A stretch of DNA of 35,933 nt, from assembly GCF_025290915.1 (NCBI RefSeq), contig NZ_JAOCQE010000040.1, positions 1-35,933 of the forward strand, in the 5' to 3' direction. Each line of letters opens with the position of its first letter. The stretch's first letter is position 1. The position numbers and the translations under genes were made by a program. Positions 6,806 through 13,869 of the stretch are shown piece by piece. Under the pieces are notes generated by a model. The model had not been told where the DNA came from, did no database searches, and was given only the letters and a program-made list of their open reading frames with translations. Source of the DNA: Streptomyces sp. 15-116A. GTDB lineage: Bacteria; Actinomycetota; Actinomycetes; Streptomycetales; Streptomycetaceae.

Positions 6806-6821
6806 TCCTCTATAGAGGAGT
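6806..6821. promoter_or_regulatory. KorSA-type operator O4, overlapping the ribosome site
   Basis: TCCTCTATAGAGGAGT contains a 12-bp perfect palindrome (CCTCTATAGAGG) and shares the TATAGAGGAGT half with the other sites. Its GAGGAG also serves as the Shine-Dalgarno for the GTG at 6829. It starts 27 bp after O3. Confidence 0.6.
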
Positions 6822-6828
6822 GATCTGC

Positions 6829-7185
6829 GTGCGTCAGATTCCCGTCGACACCTCCGCTGCGACCGTGATGGTCGCCCAGCCGCCCGAGCCGAAGATCCGC
6901 GACCGCCGCACTGGTGAGGTCGCCACCGACGCCGAGACCGGCGCCACGCTGATAACCGTGAACGTGATGTTCGCGCTCAACGGTGAGGTGGAGATCCTGA
7001 ACGTCACCGTTCCCGAGACCGGCATCTCCGGTGACCTCGTGATGGGCACCCCGGTGGCCATCACCGGTCTGATCGCCCGGCCGTGGGAGAACGAGTTCAA
7101 CGGCCAGAAGCGCCACGGCATCGCCTTCCGCGCGGTCGCCGTCACCTCGCTCACCGCCGGCGCATCGAAGCCGAAGGCGGCCTGA
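6829..7185 (+). CDS. Conserved AICE protein in the Pra position (OB-fold-like, unassigned)
   Basis: The 118-residue product starts at GTG 6829, eight bases after GAGGAG; an ATG at 6793 in the same frame would start inside operator O3 and has no ribosome site. The sequence is strand-rich: TVMVAQPPEPKIRDR, LITVNVMFALNGEVEIL, VPETGI, GTPVAITGLIARPWEN, HGIAFRAVAVTSL. This suggests a small beta-barrel, perhaps an OB fold. It is the first gene after the operator cluster. In pSAM2 the KorSA-repressed gene is pra, whose product activates the replication-excision operon; this gene occupies the equivalent regulatory position, but I cannot show homology to Pra. Single-strand DNA binding is another possibility. 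The translocase gene follows after three bases. Confidence 0.7.
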   Translation: MRQIPVDTSAATVMVAQPPEPKIRDRRTGEVATDAETGATLITVNVMFALNGEVEILNVTVPETGISGDLVMGTPVAITGLIARPWENEFNGQKRHGIAFRAVAVTSLTAGASKPKAA

Positions 7186-7188
7186 GCC

Positions 7189-8544
7189 ATGACGTGGCTG
7201 ACCGTCGCCCTGGCGCTGGTCGTCGCCGCTGCGGGTCTCCTGCGGTGGCGACGCCCCGCCTGGTACTGGCTGACGTTCGGAGTCTTCCTCGCCACGCTGC
7301 GCGTGCTGATCCGGTACGCCTCGGTCATGGACGCCTGCGGGCTGACCGTCCCGCCCTCGCGCTGGCGCCTTGCCCTGGCCCGGATGACCGATCGGCCCGC
7401 ACCGGAGTCGCGTCCGCCGCGCATCCTGCGGGTGCGTCCGACCCGGACCGGTCTCGTCTTACGCCTCAAGCTGCGGCCCGGTCAGGACGCCTTCGACCTG
7501 GCCGCCGCCTCGGACCGGCTGCGGCACTCGTTCGGCATGTACGGCGTCACCTCCCGCGAGGTGCGCTCGGGCGTGGTCGAGCTGCGGATGACCGGTTACG
7601 ACGTGCTCAAGCGGGTGCAGATGCCCGCCAGGACCGATACCCGGCCGATGAGGGTCCCGGTCGCCCTGCGCGCGGACGGCTCGGTCCACTACCGCGACTA
7701 CCGGGGCGTGCCCCACGCGCTCACCCTCGGCGCCACCGAGTCCGGCAAGTCCGTCTACCAGCGCAACCTGGTGGCCGCGCTGGCTCGGCAGCAGGTCGCC
7801 CTGGTCGGCATCGACTGCAAGCAAGGGGTGGAGCTGTTCCCGCTGGCCCGCCGGTTCTCCGCGCTCGCCGACAACCCCGACACCGCCGCCGAACTCCTCG
7901 ACGCCCTTGTGGCGCACATGGAGGACGTGTACCAGCTCATCCGCGCCGAACAGCGCATCACCGCCGACGTGCCCGACGCCGAGATCGCCGCTGACATCTG
8001 GAGCCTGCCCGAAGACCTACGGCCGGTGCCCATCGTGGTCCTGGTCGACGAGGTCGCCGAACTCGCCCTGTTCGCCAACAAGGAGCAGGAGAAGCGGCGG
8101 GATCGCATCATCACCGCCTTGGTCCGGCTCGCCCAGCTCGGCCGCGCGGCCGGCATCTATCTGGAGATCTGCGGGCAGCGCTTCGGCTCCGAACTCGGCA
8201 AGGGCATCACCATGCTCCGTGCCCAGCTCACCGGCCGGACCGCCCACCGCGTCAACGACGAAACGTCGGCGAACATGGCCTTCGGCGACATCTCCCCGGA
8301 CGCCGTGCTGGCTGCCATCCAGATCCCCGCCGAGACCCAGGGCCTCGCCATCGCCGGTGACTCGACGGGGGGCTGGCACCGCATCCGCGCCCCGCACACC
8401 TCGATGCGGCAGGCCGTGAACATCTGCAACAAGCACGCCGACCGCACGCCCGCCCTGCCTGCACTCGCGCCTTTCCGGCCCGCGGTCACCCCGTTGCCCT
8501 TGCCCCGCGTGTCGCTGTCCAAGCCAGCGCCCGCCACCGCCTGA
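7189..8544 (+). CDS. traSA: FtsK/SpoIIIE-type conjugal DNA translocase (TraSA/TraB family)
   Basis: The 451-residue product begins with membrane segments (about residues 3-42), followed by an FtsK-type ATPase domain. Walker A is GATESGKS (181-188) and Walker B VVLVDEVAEL (from 283). Downstream are ICGQRFGSE and LRAQLTGRTAHRVNDETSANM, as in hexameric DNA pumps. In Streptomyces elements one such protein moves double-stranded DNA from donor to recipient mycelium, recognising short clt repeats. The C-terminus is Pro-rich (PALPALAPFRPAVTPLPLP) and I see no clear winged helix there. Codon 91 is TTA (7459-7461), so translation should depend on the bldA tRNA. The stop of the upstream gene is three bases before the ATG, implying co-translation. 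Confidence 0.88.
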   Translation: MTWLTVALALVVAAAGLLRWRRPAWYWLTFGVFLATLRVLIRYASVMDACGLTVPPSRWRLALARMTDRPAPESRPPRILRVRPTRTGLVLRLKLRPGQDAFDLAAASDRLRHSFGMYGVTSREVRSGVVELRMTGYDVLKRVQMPARTDTRPMRVPVALRADGSVHYRDYRGVPHALTLGATESGKSVYQRNLVAALARQQVALVGIDCKQGVELFPLARRFSALADNPDTAAELLDALVAHMEDVYQLIRAEQRITADVPDAEIAADIWSLPEDLRPVPIVVLVDEVAELALFANKEQEKRRDRIITALVRLAQLGRAAGIYLEICGQRFGSELGKGITMLRAQLTGRTAHRVNDETSANMAFGDISPDAVLAAIQIPAETQGLAIAGDSTGGWHRIRAPHTSMRQAVNICNKHADRTPALPALAPFRPAVTPLPLPRVSLSKPAPATA

Positions 8545-8625
8545 GCCCTTCCCTCTCGCAGTCGGCGCGACCGCCTCGCGCCAAGTCCCTACCCCCGCCA
8601 TGCCTGATCACAGGAAGGAGCCGTG

Positions 8626-9486
8626 ATGGCCCGCCCCGCTCTGCGCATGGACGCCGTTCTCATTCAAGCCGTCATCGCCGGGGCCCTGTCCTTCGCCCAC
8701 CTGCATGACCTCGCCGCCGCTGCCGGACAGGACGGCTGGAAAGCCTGGGCCTACCCGATCAGCGTCGATCTGCTCCTGGTCGCCGCCTGGCGACGCCTCC
8801 GCACCGACGGCCCGTCCCGGCTGGCCTGGTGCTGGTTCCTCATCGCCCTGGTCGCCTCGCTCGGCGCCAACATCGCCACCGCCGGACTCCTCGACCTCAA
8901 CGACGTCCCGGCCTGGCTGTGCATCCTCGTCGCCGCCTGGCCCGCGCTGGCCTTCATGGGCGGCACCCTCCTCGCCCACGCGCCTGGCGACCGGATGTCC
9001 GATCCGCCGGCGCACCCGGCCCCGGCCGAGAAGCCGGTCCCCGAGTCCGAGTCGGTCCCGGTGGTCGACGACGCCCCGGCCCTTCCCGCCGCCGAGCCCG
9101 CACCCGCTCCCGTCGCACCGGCTCCCGCCGTCCCGGCCGCGTTGGTCGACCACGCCCGCAAGGTCGCCGCCGACCACCACGCCCGCACCGGATCGCCGAT
9201 CGACACCGACACCCTGCGCACCCGCCTCGGCGTCCCGCCCCACCTCGCCGACGCCATCGCCGCCCAACTCGCCTGGCCAGCAAGGAGAACCGACATGCCC
9301 GCCCGCGACCACTTCCACTCGCTGATGCGGATCGGCCCGGTGAACATCGGCACCCACCGCGACCGCAATGGCCAGACCAAGCACGCCGCCGTATGCACCG
9401 CCGACGACTGCGGCTGGTCCGCCGACTACTCCAGCCAGTCCGCCGCCCAGCTCGCCGCCCGCACCCACCGCTGCAAGGTCCGCTGA
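8626..9486 (+). CDS. Spd-type DUF2637 membrane protein fused in frame to a mobile-element transfer domain
   Basis: The first part (to about residue 125) is a DUF2637-like membrane domain with helices around VIAGALSFAHLHDLAAAAG, AYPISVDLLLVAAW, WFLIALVASLGANIA and LCILVAAWPALAFMGG. Spread proteins of this kind support intramycelial plasmid spreading. A Pro/Ala/Glu linker follows, then a short helix region. The last 63 residues, from ATG 9295, form a compact domain (RIGPVNIGTH, AVCTADDCGWSADYSS, LAARTHRC) that in related elements is, to my knowledge, usually a separate small protein. That ATG has its own ribosome site (AAGGAGA at 9281-9287) in the same frame. Both a fusion and an internally started protein may therefore be made. 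ATG 8626 is preferred over GTG 8623 because of its spacing from GGAAGGAG. Confidence 0.75.
   Translation: MARPALRMDAVLIQAVIAGALSFAHLHDLAAAAGQDGWKAWAYPISVDLLLVAAWRRLRTDGPSRLAWCWFLIALVASLGANIATAGLLDLNDVPAWLCILVAAWPALAFMGGTLLAHAPGDRMSDPPAHPAPAEKPVPESESVPVVDDAPALPAAEPAPAPVAPAPAVPAALVDHARKVAADHHARTGSPIDTDTLRTRLGVPPHLADAIAAQLAWPARRTDMPARDHFHSLMRIGPVNIGTHRDRNGQTKHAAVCTADDCGWSADYSSQSAAQLAARTHRCKVR
9295..9486 (+). CDS. Possible internally started mobile-element transfer protein (63 aa)
   Basis: The ATG at 9295 follows AAGGAGA at a spacing of seven bases and lies in frame within the larger gene. The product has a Cys-x5-Cys pair (CTADDC) plus a final Cys, and reads like the small SpdB-associated transfer protein of AICEs. 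If that protein was ancestrally separate, the upstream gene has lost its stop codon. Expression as a separate protein is inferred from the ribosome site only. Confidence 0.5.
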   Translation: MPARDHFHSLMRIGPVNIGTHRDRNGQTKHAAVCTADDCGWSADYSSQSAAQLAARTHRCKVR

Positions 9487-9498
9487 GGGAGGCCACCC

Positions 9499-9654
9499 AT
9501 GGACGTCCCGCTCTGGCTCGCCCTGCTCGTCGTCGGCTACCTCGGCGTCAAGCTCATCCGCCCGCCCTGGTGGCTCATCGCCGTCCTGCTGCTCGGCGGT
9601 TTCCTCCTCGCCGACAGCGTCCTCGCCCCCGCCATCAACAGCTTCGTCAAGTAA
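9499..9654 (+). CDS. Small membrane protein, Spd-like (51 aa)
   Basis: Translation gives a 51-residue protein beginning MDVPLWLALLVVGYLG, with two hydrophobic helices (residues 5-17 and 26-42) separated by KLIRPPWW. GAGGGAGG lies just before the ATG, and the gene starts 12 bp after the preceding stop. Its position in the Spd cluster suggests a role in spreading. It is easy to miss because of its length. Confidence 0.7.
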   Translation: MDVPLWLALLVVGYLGVKLIRPPWWLIAVLLLGGFLLADSVLAPAINSFVK

Positions 9655-9678
9655 CCCGCCCCGGAAAGGAGATCACCC

Positions 9679-9996
9679 ATGCTGCGCCCGAAGATTCCGA
9701 CCATGCCCACCCCGACCGGCCATGTCACACCGCCCAGGGTCGTCGAGCCCACCGCCATCGTGCCCGGCGGCCAGACCCCGCCGCCCGCTCCCGCGGCTCC
9801 GGCGTCGTCCCGGCCCACGGTGCAGCTCACCCCGGGCACCGCGCTCGCCTTCGTCGGCGGCGGCACCGCCGTGGTCCTGGTCGTCGGCGCCGTCCTGGTC
9901 TCCATGCTCCTGGCCGTCGCCATCACCGGCGTCTCGGTCGCCGTCGGCGCCATCGTCCTGCGCTCGCTGCTCGCCTCGGACGCCAAGCGCCGCTGA
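9679..9996 (+). CDS. spdD: SpdD-like spread protein
   Basis: The 105-residue product has a Pro-rich N-terminus (MLRPKIPTMPTPTG, then APAAPASSRP) and then a long hydrophobic stretch, about residues 58-100 (GTALAFVGGG, VLVVGAVLVSMLLAVAITG). This matches small SpdD/SpdB3-type proteins of Streptomyces plasmids, membrane proteins needed for normal pock size. The ribosome site is GGAAAGGAG. The sequence agrees with the family pattern I know, but orthology to a named spd gene was not tested. Confidence 0.75.
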   Translation: MLRPKIPTMPTPTGHVTPPRVVEPTAIVPGGQTPPPAPAAPASSRPTVQLTPGTALAFVGGGTAVVLVVGAVLVSMLLAVAITGVSVAVGAIVLRSLLASDAKRR

Positions 9997-10013
9997 TCGG
10001 CCCCGGGGGGCGA

Positions 10014-10038
10014 CGCACAAGCCGCCAAGCACGCCGCC
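10014..10038 (+). repeat. 25-bp conserved intergenic element, copy 1
   Basis: The 25 bases beginning CGCACAAGCCGCCAAGCACG are identical to 10660-10684. Both copies lie just after a stop codon in the rightward run. Here the flanking GGCG and CGCC could close a weak stem. Confidence 0.75.
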
Positions 10039-10092
10039 GCCACTGGGACCGCGTACCGCCAGCCAACCGCCATCGTCACAAGGAGAACACCC

Positions 10093-10644
10093 GTGGACCT
10101 GCACATAGCCGCCAGCCTGGTGCCGTTACTCGGCTGGGCCGTGCACGGAAGCATCCTCACCCACCGGCTCGCTTCCGCCCGCCGCGACCCGCTCACCGGC
10201 CTGCACACCCGCGCCGGATGGACCGCCCGCGCCGAACACCTCATCCGCCGGCACCCCACCGCCGTCGTCCTCCTGGTCGACCTCGACCACTTCAAGACCC
10301 TCAACGACACCCACGGCCACGCCGCCGGAGACGCCGCCCTCATCGCCACCGCCGACCGACTGCGCACCTGGTGCGGACGCAACGGCACCGCCGGACGCCT
10401 GGGCGGGGATGAATTCGTCGCCGTCGTCCAGGACCTGGCCGCCGCCGACCTCGACGCACTTACCACCGCACTGCACCGGCCGCTCCACTTCGGCGGCAAG
10501 TCCGTGCCGCTGTCCGCCTCGGTCGGCACCTGCGCTCTCGCCGAACTCCCGATCCCGGCTCTGACCGATGCGCTCGCCGCCGCTGATGCGGCCATGTACG
10601 CCGCCAAGGGACGCAGTCGCCGAGGCTCGCGCACCTCTCGCTGA
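10093..10644 (+). CDS. GGDEF-domain protein, putative diguanylate cyclase
   Basis: The 183-residue product has an N-terminal hydrophobic segment (about residues 5-20) and a GGDEF domain. DPLTGLHTRAGW (32-43), the metal/substrate motif DLDHFKTLND (63-72) and an intact GGDEF (104-108) are present, with CALAELP and DAAMYAAKGRSR at the end. An intact active site implies c-di-GMP synthesis. The inhibitory RxxD motif five residues before GGDEF is absent (RNGT instead), so product inhibition may be missing. In Streptomyces c-di-GMP acts through BldD and WhiG/RsiG to set the time of sporulation, so a mobile cyclase could alter the host's development. Codon 12 is TTA (10126-10128), suggesting bldA dependence. 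GTG 10093 follows AAGGAGA. It lies within the transfer run. Confidence 0.85.
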   Translation: MDLHIAASLVPLLGWAVHGSILTHRLASARRDPLTGLHTRAGWTARAEHLIRRHPTAVVLLVDLDHFKTLNDTHGHAAGDAALIATADRLRTWCGRNGTAGRLGGDEFVAVVQDLAAADLDALTTALHRPLHFGGKSVPLSASVGTCALAELPIPALTDALAAADAAMYAAKGRSRRGSRTSR

Positions 10645-10650
10645 CCGGCC

Positions 10651-10690
10651 GCCGGGTGGCGCACAAGCCGCCAAGCACGCCGCCACCCGG
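10651..10690 (+). repeat. Hairpin carrying the 25-bp conserved element, copy 2
   Basis: CCGGGTGGCG (10652-10661) pairs exactly with CGCCACCCGG (10681-10690) and encloses the shared core CACAAGCCGCCAAGCACG. The identical 25 bases at 10014-10038 also follow a stop codon. It may be an mRNA processing, attenuation or stability element in the long transcript. Confidence 0.65.
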
Positions 10691-10729
10691 GGCCGTCCCT
10701 TCCAACCGCAATCGAAAGGAACCCCCAGC

Positions 10730-10927
10730 ATGACCCACCGCACCACATCCGCGCCGCGCATCTGCCCGAACTGCGACGGCTTCCCCTCCGTCGCCGTCAC
10801 CCTCGGCGGCCGGGACCGGCACGGACACCTGCGCACCATCACCGTCCTCTGCCCGGCCTGCCACGGCACCGGCACCACGCCGCTGCCGACCCACCCGACC
10901 GTGACCGCGTGGGAGGTGGCCGCCTGA
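10730..10927 (+). CDS. Small zinc-ribbon-like protein (65 aa)
   Basis: The 65-residue product has two CxxC knuckles, CPNCDG (residues about 13-18) and CPACHG (about 44-49), separated by a basic, His-containing segment (GGRDRHGHLRTITVL). The CxxCxG form resembles DnaJ-type zinc ribbons, so a structural zinc is likely. The ribosome site is GAAAGGA. Its stop overlaps the next start in TGATG. It is conserved in this position in similar elements as far as I recall; the function is unknown. Confidence 0.7.
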   Translation: MTHRTTSAPRICPNCDGFPSVAVTLGGRDRHGHLRTITVLCPACHGTGTTPLPTHPTVTAWEVAA

Positions 10928-11124
10928 TGGGCATCTTCCGCGACCGGCTGCCCCGCGACACCGGCGACCCGCTCGACTCCGACATCGACCGTGCCATCCG
11001 CGTGGCCAAGGCACACGCGCGTCACGACCAGTCCCACCCCGAGCCGTCCAAGGCCAAGGGCAACACGTCCGGCCCGTCGTCGGCGTCGGCCAGCACCCCG
11101 CAGAAGCGGCAGTGGGGCCGGTGA
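10927..11124 (+). CDS. Small hydrophilic protein preceding rep (65 aa)
   Basis: Starts at ATG 10927, overlapping the previous stop, and ends in a GTGA overlap with the initiator gene (11121-11124), so it is translationally coupled on both sides. The sequence is charged and unlikely to be membrane-bound (MGIFRDRLPRDTGDPLDSDI, then a Ser/Pro/Lys-rich tail). No domain is recognised. A role in replication or its regulation is suggested only by coupling. Confidence 0.6.
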   Translation: MGIFRDRLPRDTGDPLDSDIDRAIRVAKAHARHDQSHPEPSKAKGNTSGPSSASASTPQKRQWGR

Positions 11125-12518
11125 CCGACACCGCGACCTTCGCGGGCCTGGACCCGATCACCCTGGGGGACCTCCTCAGGGTGGCCGGGTCTCCCGGCTT
11201 TGACCGCTGGCAGGACCAGATCCGCCGCACCGGCGGCTGCGCCGACCCCATCCACCTCACCGGCTGGGTCCTCCACAAGGACAAGACCACCGGCGAGACC
11301 CTGCACCACTACACCACCGCCAACGAGCCGGGCGGACGCCTCCGCATCGCCTGCGGCAACCGCCGCGCCTCCCGCTGCCCGGCCTGCGCCTGGACCTACG
11401 CGGGCGACACCTTCCACCTCATCCGCGCCGGCCTCGCGGGCGACGACCGCCGCGACATCCCCGCCACCGTCCGGGACCACCCTCGGGTCTTCGCCACGCT
11501 CACCGCCCCGTCGTTCGGCCCGGTTCACAACCGGCCCGATCACGGCGTCTGTCGCTGCGGCACCCGGCATCCCGCCGACGACCCCGCCCTCGGTACCGCC
11601 CTGGACCCGGAGACGTACGACTACGCGGGCGCCGTGCTGTTCAACAACCACGCCGGACAGCTCTGGCAGCGCTTCACCACCCGGCTTCGCCGCGAGATCG
11701 CCGCCCGCGCCGGCCTCTCCCGCCGGGAACTCACTAATCAGCTCCGCGTCTCCTACGGCAAAGTCGCGGAGTTCCAGAAGCGGGGCGCGGTGCACTTCCA
11801 CGCAGTGATCCGTCTCGATGGCCCGGATGGTCCGGACACAGCGCCGCCCGCCTGGGCCACGGTCGACCTCCTCGCCGACGCGATCCGTGCAGCTACGGCG
11901 CACTCCTACACCTCGGTCTCCGTCCCGGCCGCCGACGACCAACCGGCCCGGACCTTTCGCTGGGGCACCCAGCTCGACGTCCGCCCGGTCAAGGCGTTCG
12001 GCGACGGCTCCGAGATCACCGAACAGGCCGTCGCCTCCTACGTCGCCAAGTACGCCACCAAGGCAGCGGAGAACACCGGCACCCTCGACCGCCGCATCGG
12101 CGAACTCGCCGAACTCGACCGCCACCAGGTCCCCGACCACACCCGCCGACTGATCGAGGCATGCAAGGCGCTCGATCCGCTCTACCCGGACCGGCGCCTG
12201 TGGGCCTGGGCTCACATGCTCGGCTTCCGCGGCCACTTCTCCAGCAAGAGCCGCCGCTACTCGACCACCCTCGGCGCCCTCCGTCAGGCACGCGCCGACT
12301 ACCGAGCCGCCCAGGAACATGCCGTCCTCGGCCTCGACGATCACGACCGCGAGCCTGACACCGTCCTCGTCCTCGCGGACTGGCAGTACGCCGGCCACGG
12401 CCACACCCCCGGCGAATCCGTCCTCGCCGCAACCATCGCCCGCGACCTCCACCTCAACCGCGAGACCGCCCGAGATGCCCTACACGATCAACTCGCCTTG
12501 GAAGGAGCCGCAGCATGA
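11121..12518 (+). CDS. repSA: Replication initiator, RepSA-like (rolling-circle type)
   Basis: The 465-residue product resembles RepSA-type initiators of actinomycete elements. An early Cys/His region (ACGNRRASRCPACAWTY, about residues 77-93) could bind zinc. The metal-binding motif KRGAVHFHAVIRLDG has HFH at about 225-227. The likely nicking tyrosines lie in ASYVAKYATKAAE (Y307 and Y311). The enzyme would nick the double-strand origin of the excised circle and start rolling-circle replication. GTG 11121 is chosen because of its GTGA overlap with the previous gene. The excisionase ATG overlaps the stop (ATGA). In pSAM2, repSA, xis and int form one operon, and the same order is kept here. Confidence 0.88.
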   Translation: MTDTATFAGLDPITLGDLLRVAGSPGFDRWQDQIRRTGGCADPIHLTGWVLHKDKTTGETLHHYTTANEPGGRLRIACGNRRASRCPACAWTYAGDTFHLIRAGLAGDDRRDIPATVRDHPRVFATLTAPSFGPVHNRPDHGVCRCGTRHPADDPALGTALDPETYDYAGAVLFNNHAGQLWQRFTTRLRREIAARAGLSRRELTNQLRVSYGKVAEFQKRGAVHFHAVIRLDGPDGPDTAPPAWATVDLLADAIRAATAHSYTSVSVPAADDQPARTFRWGTQLDVRPVKAFGDGSEITEQAVASYVAKYATKAAENTGTLDRRIGELAELDRHQVPDHTRRLIEACKALDPLYPDRRLWAWAHMLGFRGHFSSKSRRYSTTLGALRQARADYRAAQEHAVLGLDDHDREPDTVLVLADWQYAGHGHTPGESVLAATIARDLHLNRETARDALHDQLALEGAAA

Positions 12519-12703
12519 CCATTGCCACCCCTGAACTGCTGACGGTGTCGGACGTGATGGCGCGGCTCAAGGTTGGACGCTCGAAGGTCTACGACCTGAT
12601 TCGTACCCACCGACTCGCTTCGATCAAGATCGATGGTGCTCGCCGCATACCTGCTGACGCCGTGCGCGACTTCATCCAGCACCAGCTGGAGGAGGCCGCC
12701 TGA
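12515..12703 (+). CDS. xis: Excisionase (Xis)
   Basis: A 62-residue protein with a MerR-like helix-turn-helix of the excisionase family: LLTVSDVMARLKVGRSKVYD, then LIRTHRLASIKIDGARRIP, then DAVRDFIQHQL. It bends DNA at the attachment site and, with the integrase, directs excision. It overlaps the initiator gene by ATGA and the integrase by TGATG, so the three are made together. Size and position match pSAM2-type Xis. Confidence 0.88.
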   Translation: MTIATPELLTVSDVMARLKVGRSKVYDLIRTHRLASIKIDGARRIPADAVRDFIQHQLEEAA

Positions 12704-13869
12704 TGGCCAAGCGACGCAGCCGTGGTGACGGCGGGCTCCATTGGGACGAGAAGAGACAGCGTTGGATCGCCACGGCGAACCTCGGCTTCGATCCGAGCGG
12801 CAAGCGGATCGTGAAGCGGGGGAGCGGCAAGACCAAGACTGAGGCGAAGAACAAGCTCAAGGAGGTGTTGCGGGATCACGAGGACGGTCTCGCGATTGCG
12901 CCCACGGGCTATACCGTCGCCGACGCCGTGAACGACTGGCTCACCTACGGCCTGGCGGGTCGTGACCCGGGCACCGTCGAGAACTGCACCATCCTGAGCC
13001 AGAACCACGTGATCCCGGCTCTGGGCTCCCGGAAGCTCCGCGACCTCAGCGCGGAAGACGTCGACCGCTGGCTGGCTGCCAAGGCCAAAACCCTCAGCAC
13101 TCGCACGCTGCAGGCCATCCACTCCTGCCTGAACCGCTCGGTCAAGCGGGCCATGGCGCGGGACAAGGTGAAGCGCAACGTCGTCGAGCTGTGCTCAGTA
13201 CCCCAGGGCCAGGCTGGGCGGCCGTCCAAGGCGCTCACCTTCGCCCAGGCCGAGGCGGTGCTGAAAGCGGCCGAGGGAACCTCGATGCACGCGTACATCG
13301 TCGTCGCCCTGCTGACCGGTGCCCGGACCGAGGAGCTGCGGGCGCTCACCTGGGACCACGTCTTCTTGAAGGGACGGCCGGACGCCGATCCGCCGCAGCC
13401 TCCACACATCGCAGTGTGGCGCTCGGTCCGGCGTGGCGGCGACACGAAGACCCGGAAGTCCCGGCGAACGCTCGCTCTGCCGGCGCGTTGCGTCGACGTC
13501 CTTTGGCAGCACTTCGAAGACCAGGGCTGGGAACGGCTCGCCGCTGGCGACAAGTGGGAGGAACACGGCCTGGTCTTCTCGTCGGCTGTTGGTAAGCCGC
13601 TCGACGCGACCAACGTCCGGCGCGCCTTCCGCCAGGCGCTCAAGGATGCCGACGGGATCAACGCCGACGAGTGGACGCCTCGGGAGCTCCGGCACAGCTT
13701 CGTGTCCCTGCTCTCCGACCGTGGCGTCCCGCTGGAGGAGATCTCCCGGCTCGTCGGTCACTCCGGCACGGCCGTGACCGAGGAGGTGTACCGGAAACAG
13801 ATCCGCCCCGTGATCCAGACCGGCGCGGTGGTCATGGATGGCATCTTCAAGCGCGATCCGGAGCGTTAG
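12703..13869 (+). CDS. int: Tyrosine site-specific integrase
   Basis: The 388-residue product has an N-terminal arm-binding-like part, a SAM-like core-binding domain (about 70-165) and a catalytic domain from about 175. The active-site residues are visible: R208 in TGARTEELRAL, R330 in TPRELRHSF, H353 in LVGHSG and nucleophile Y363 in EVYRKQIRP. The position usually occupied by His three residues before R330 is Arg, as in many actinomycete integrases. It recombines the circular element with the tRNA-Pro gene. The intact tRNA is 78 bp downstream, and a putative arm site (13869-13889) begins at the last base of the stop codon. It is probably active. Confidence 0.93.
   Translation: MAKRRSRGDGGLHWDEKRQRWIATANLGFDPSGKRIVKRGSGKTKTEAKNKLKEVLRDHEDGLAIAPTGYTVADAVNDWLTYGLAGRDPGTVENCTILSQNHVIPALGSRKLRDLSAEDVDRWLAAKAKTLSTRTLQAIHSCLNRSVKRAMARDKVKRNVVELCSVPQGQAGRPSKALTFAQAEAVLKAAEGTSMHAYIVVALLTGARTEELRALTWDHVFLKGRPDADPPQPPHIAVWRSVRRGGDTKTRKSRRTLALPARCVDVLWQHFEDQGWERLAAGDKWEEHGLVFSSAVGKPLDATNVRRAFRQALKDADGINADEWTPRELRHSFVSLLSDRGVPLEEISRLVGHSGTAVTEEVYRKQIRPVIQTGAVVMDGIFKRDPER

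Noticed and set aside
9537..10748. Minus-strand open frame of about 400 codons
   Set aside because: It is antisense to the SpdD-like and GGDEF genes, lacks any known motif, and arises from high GC in the third position.
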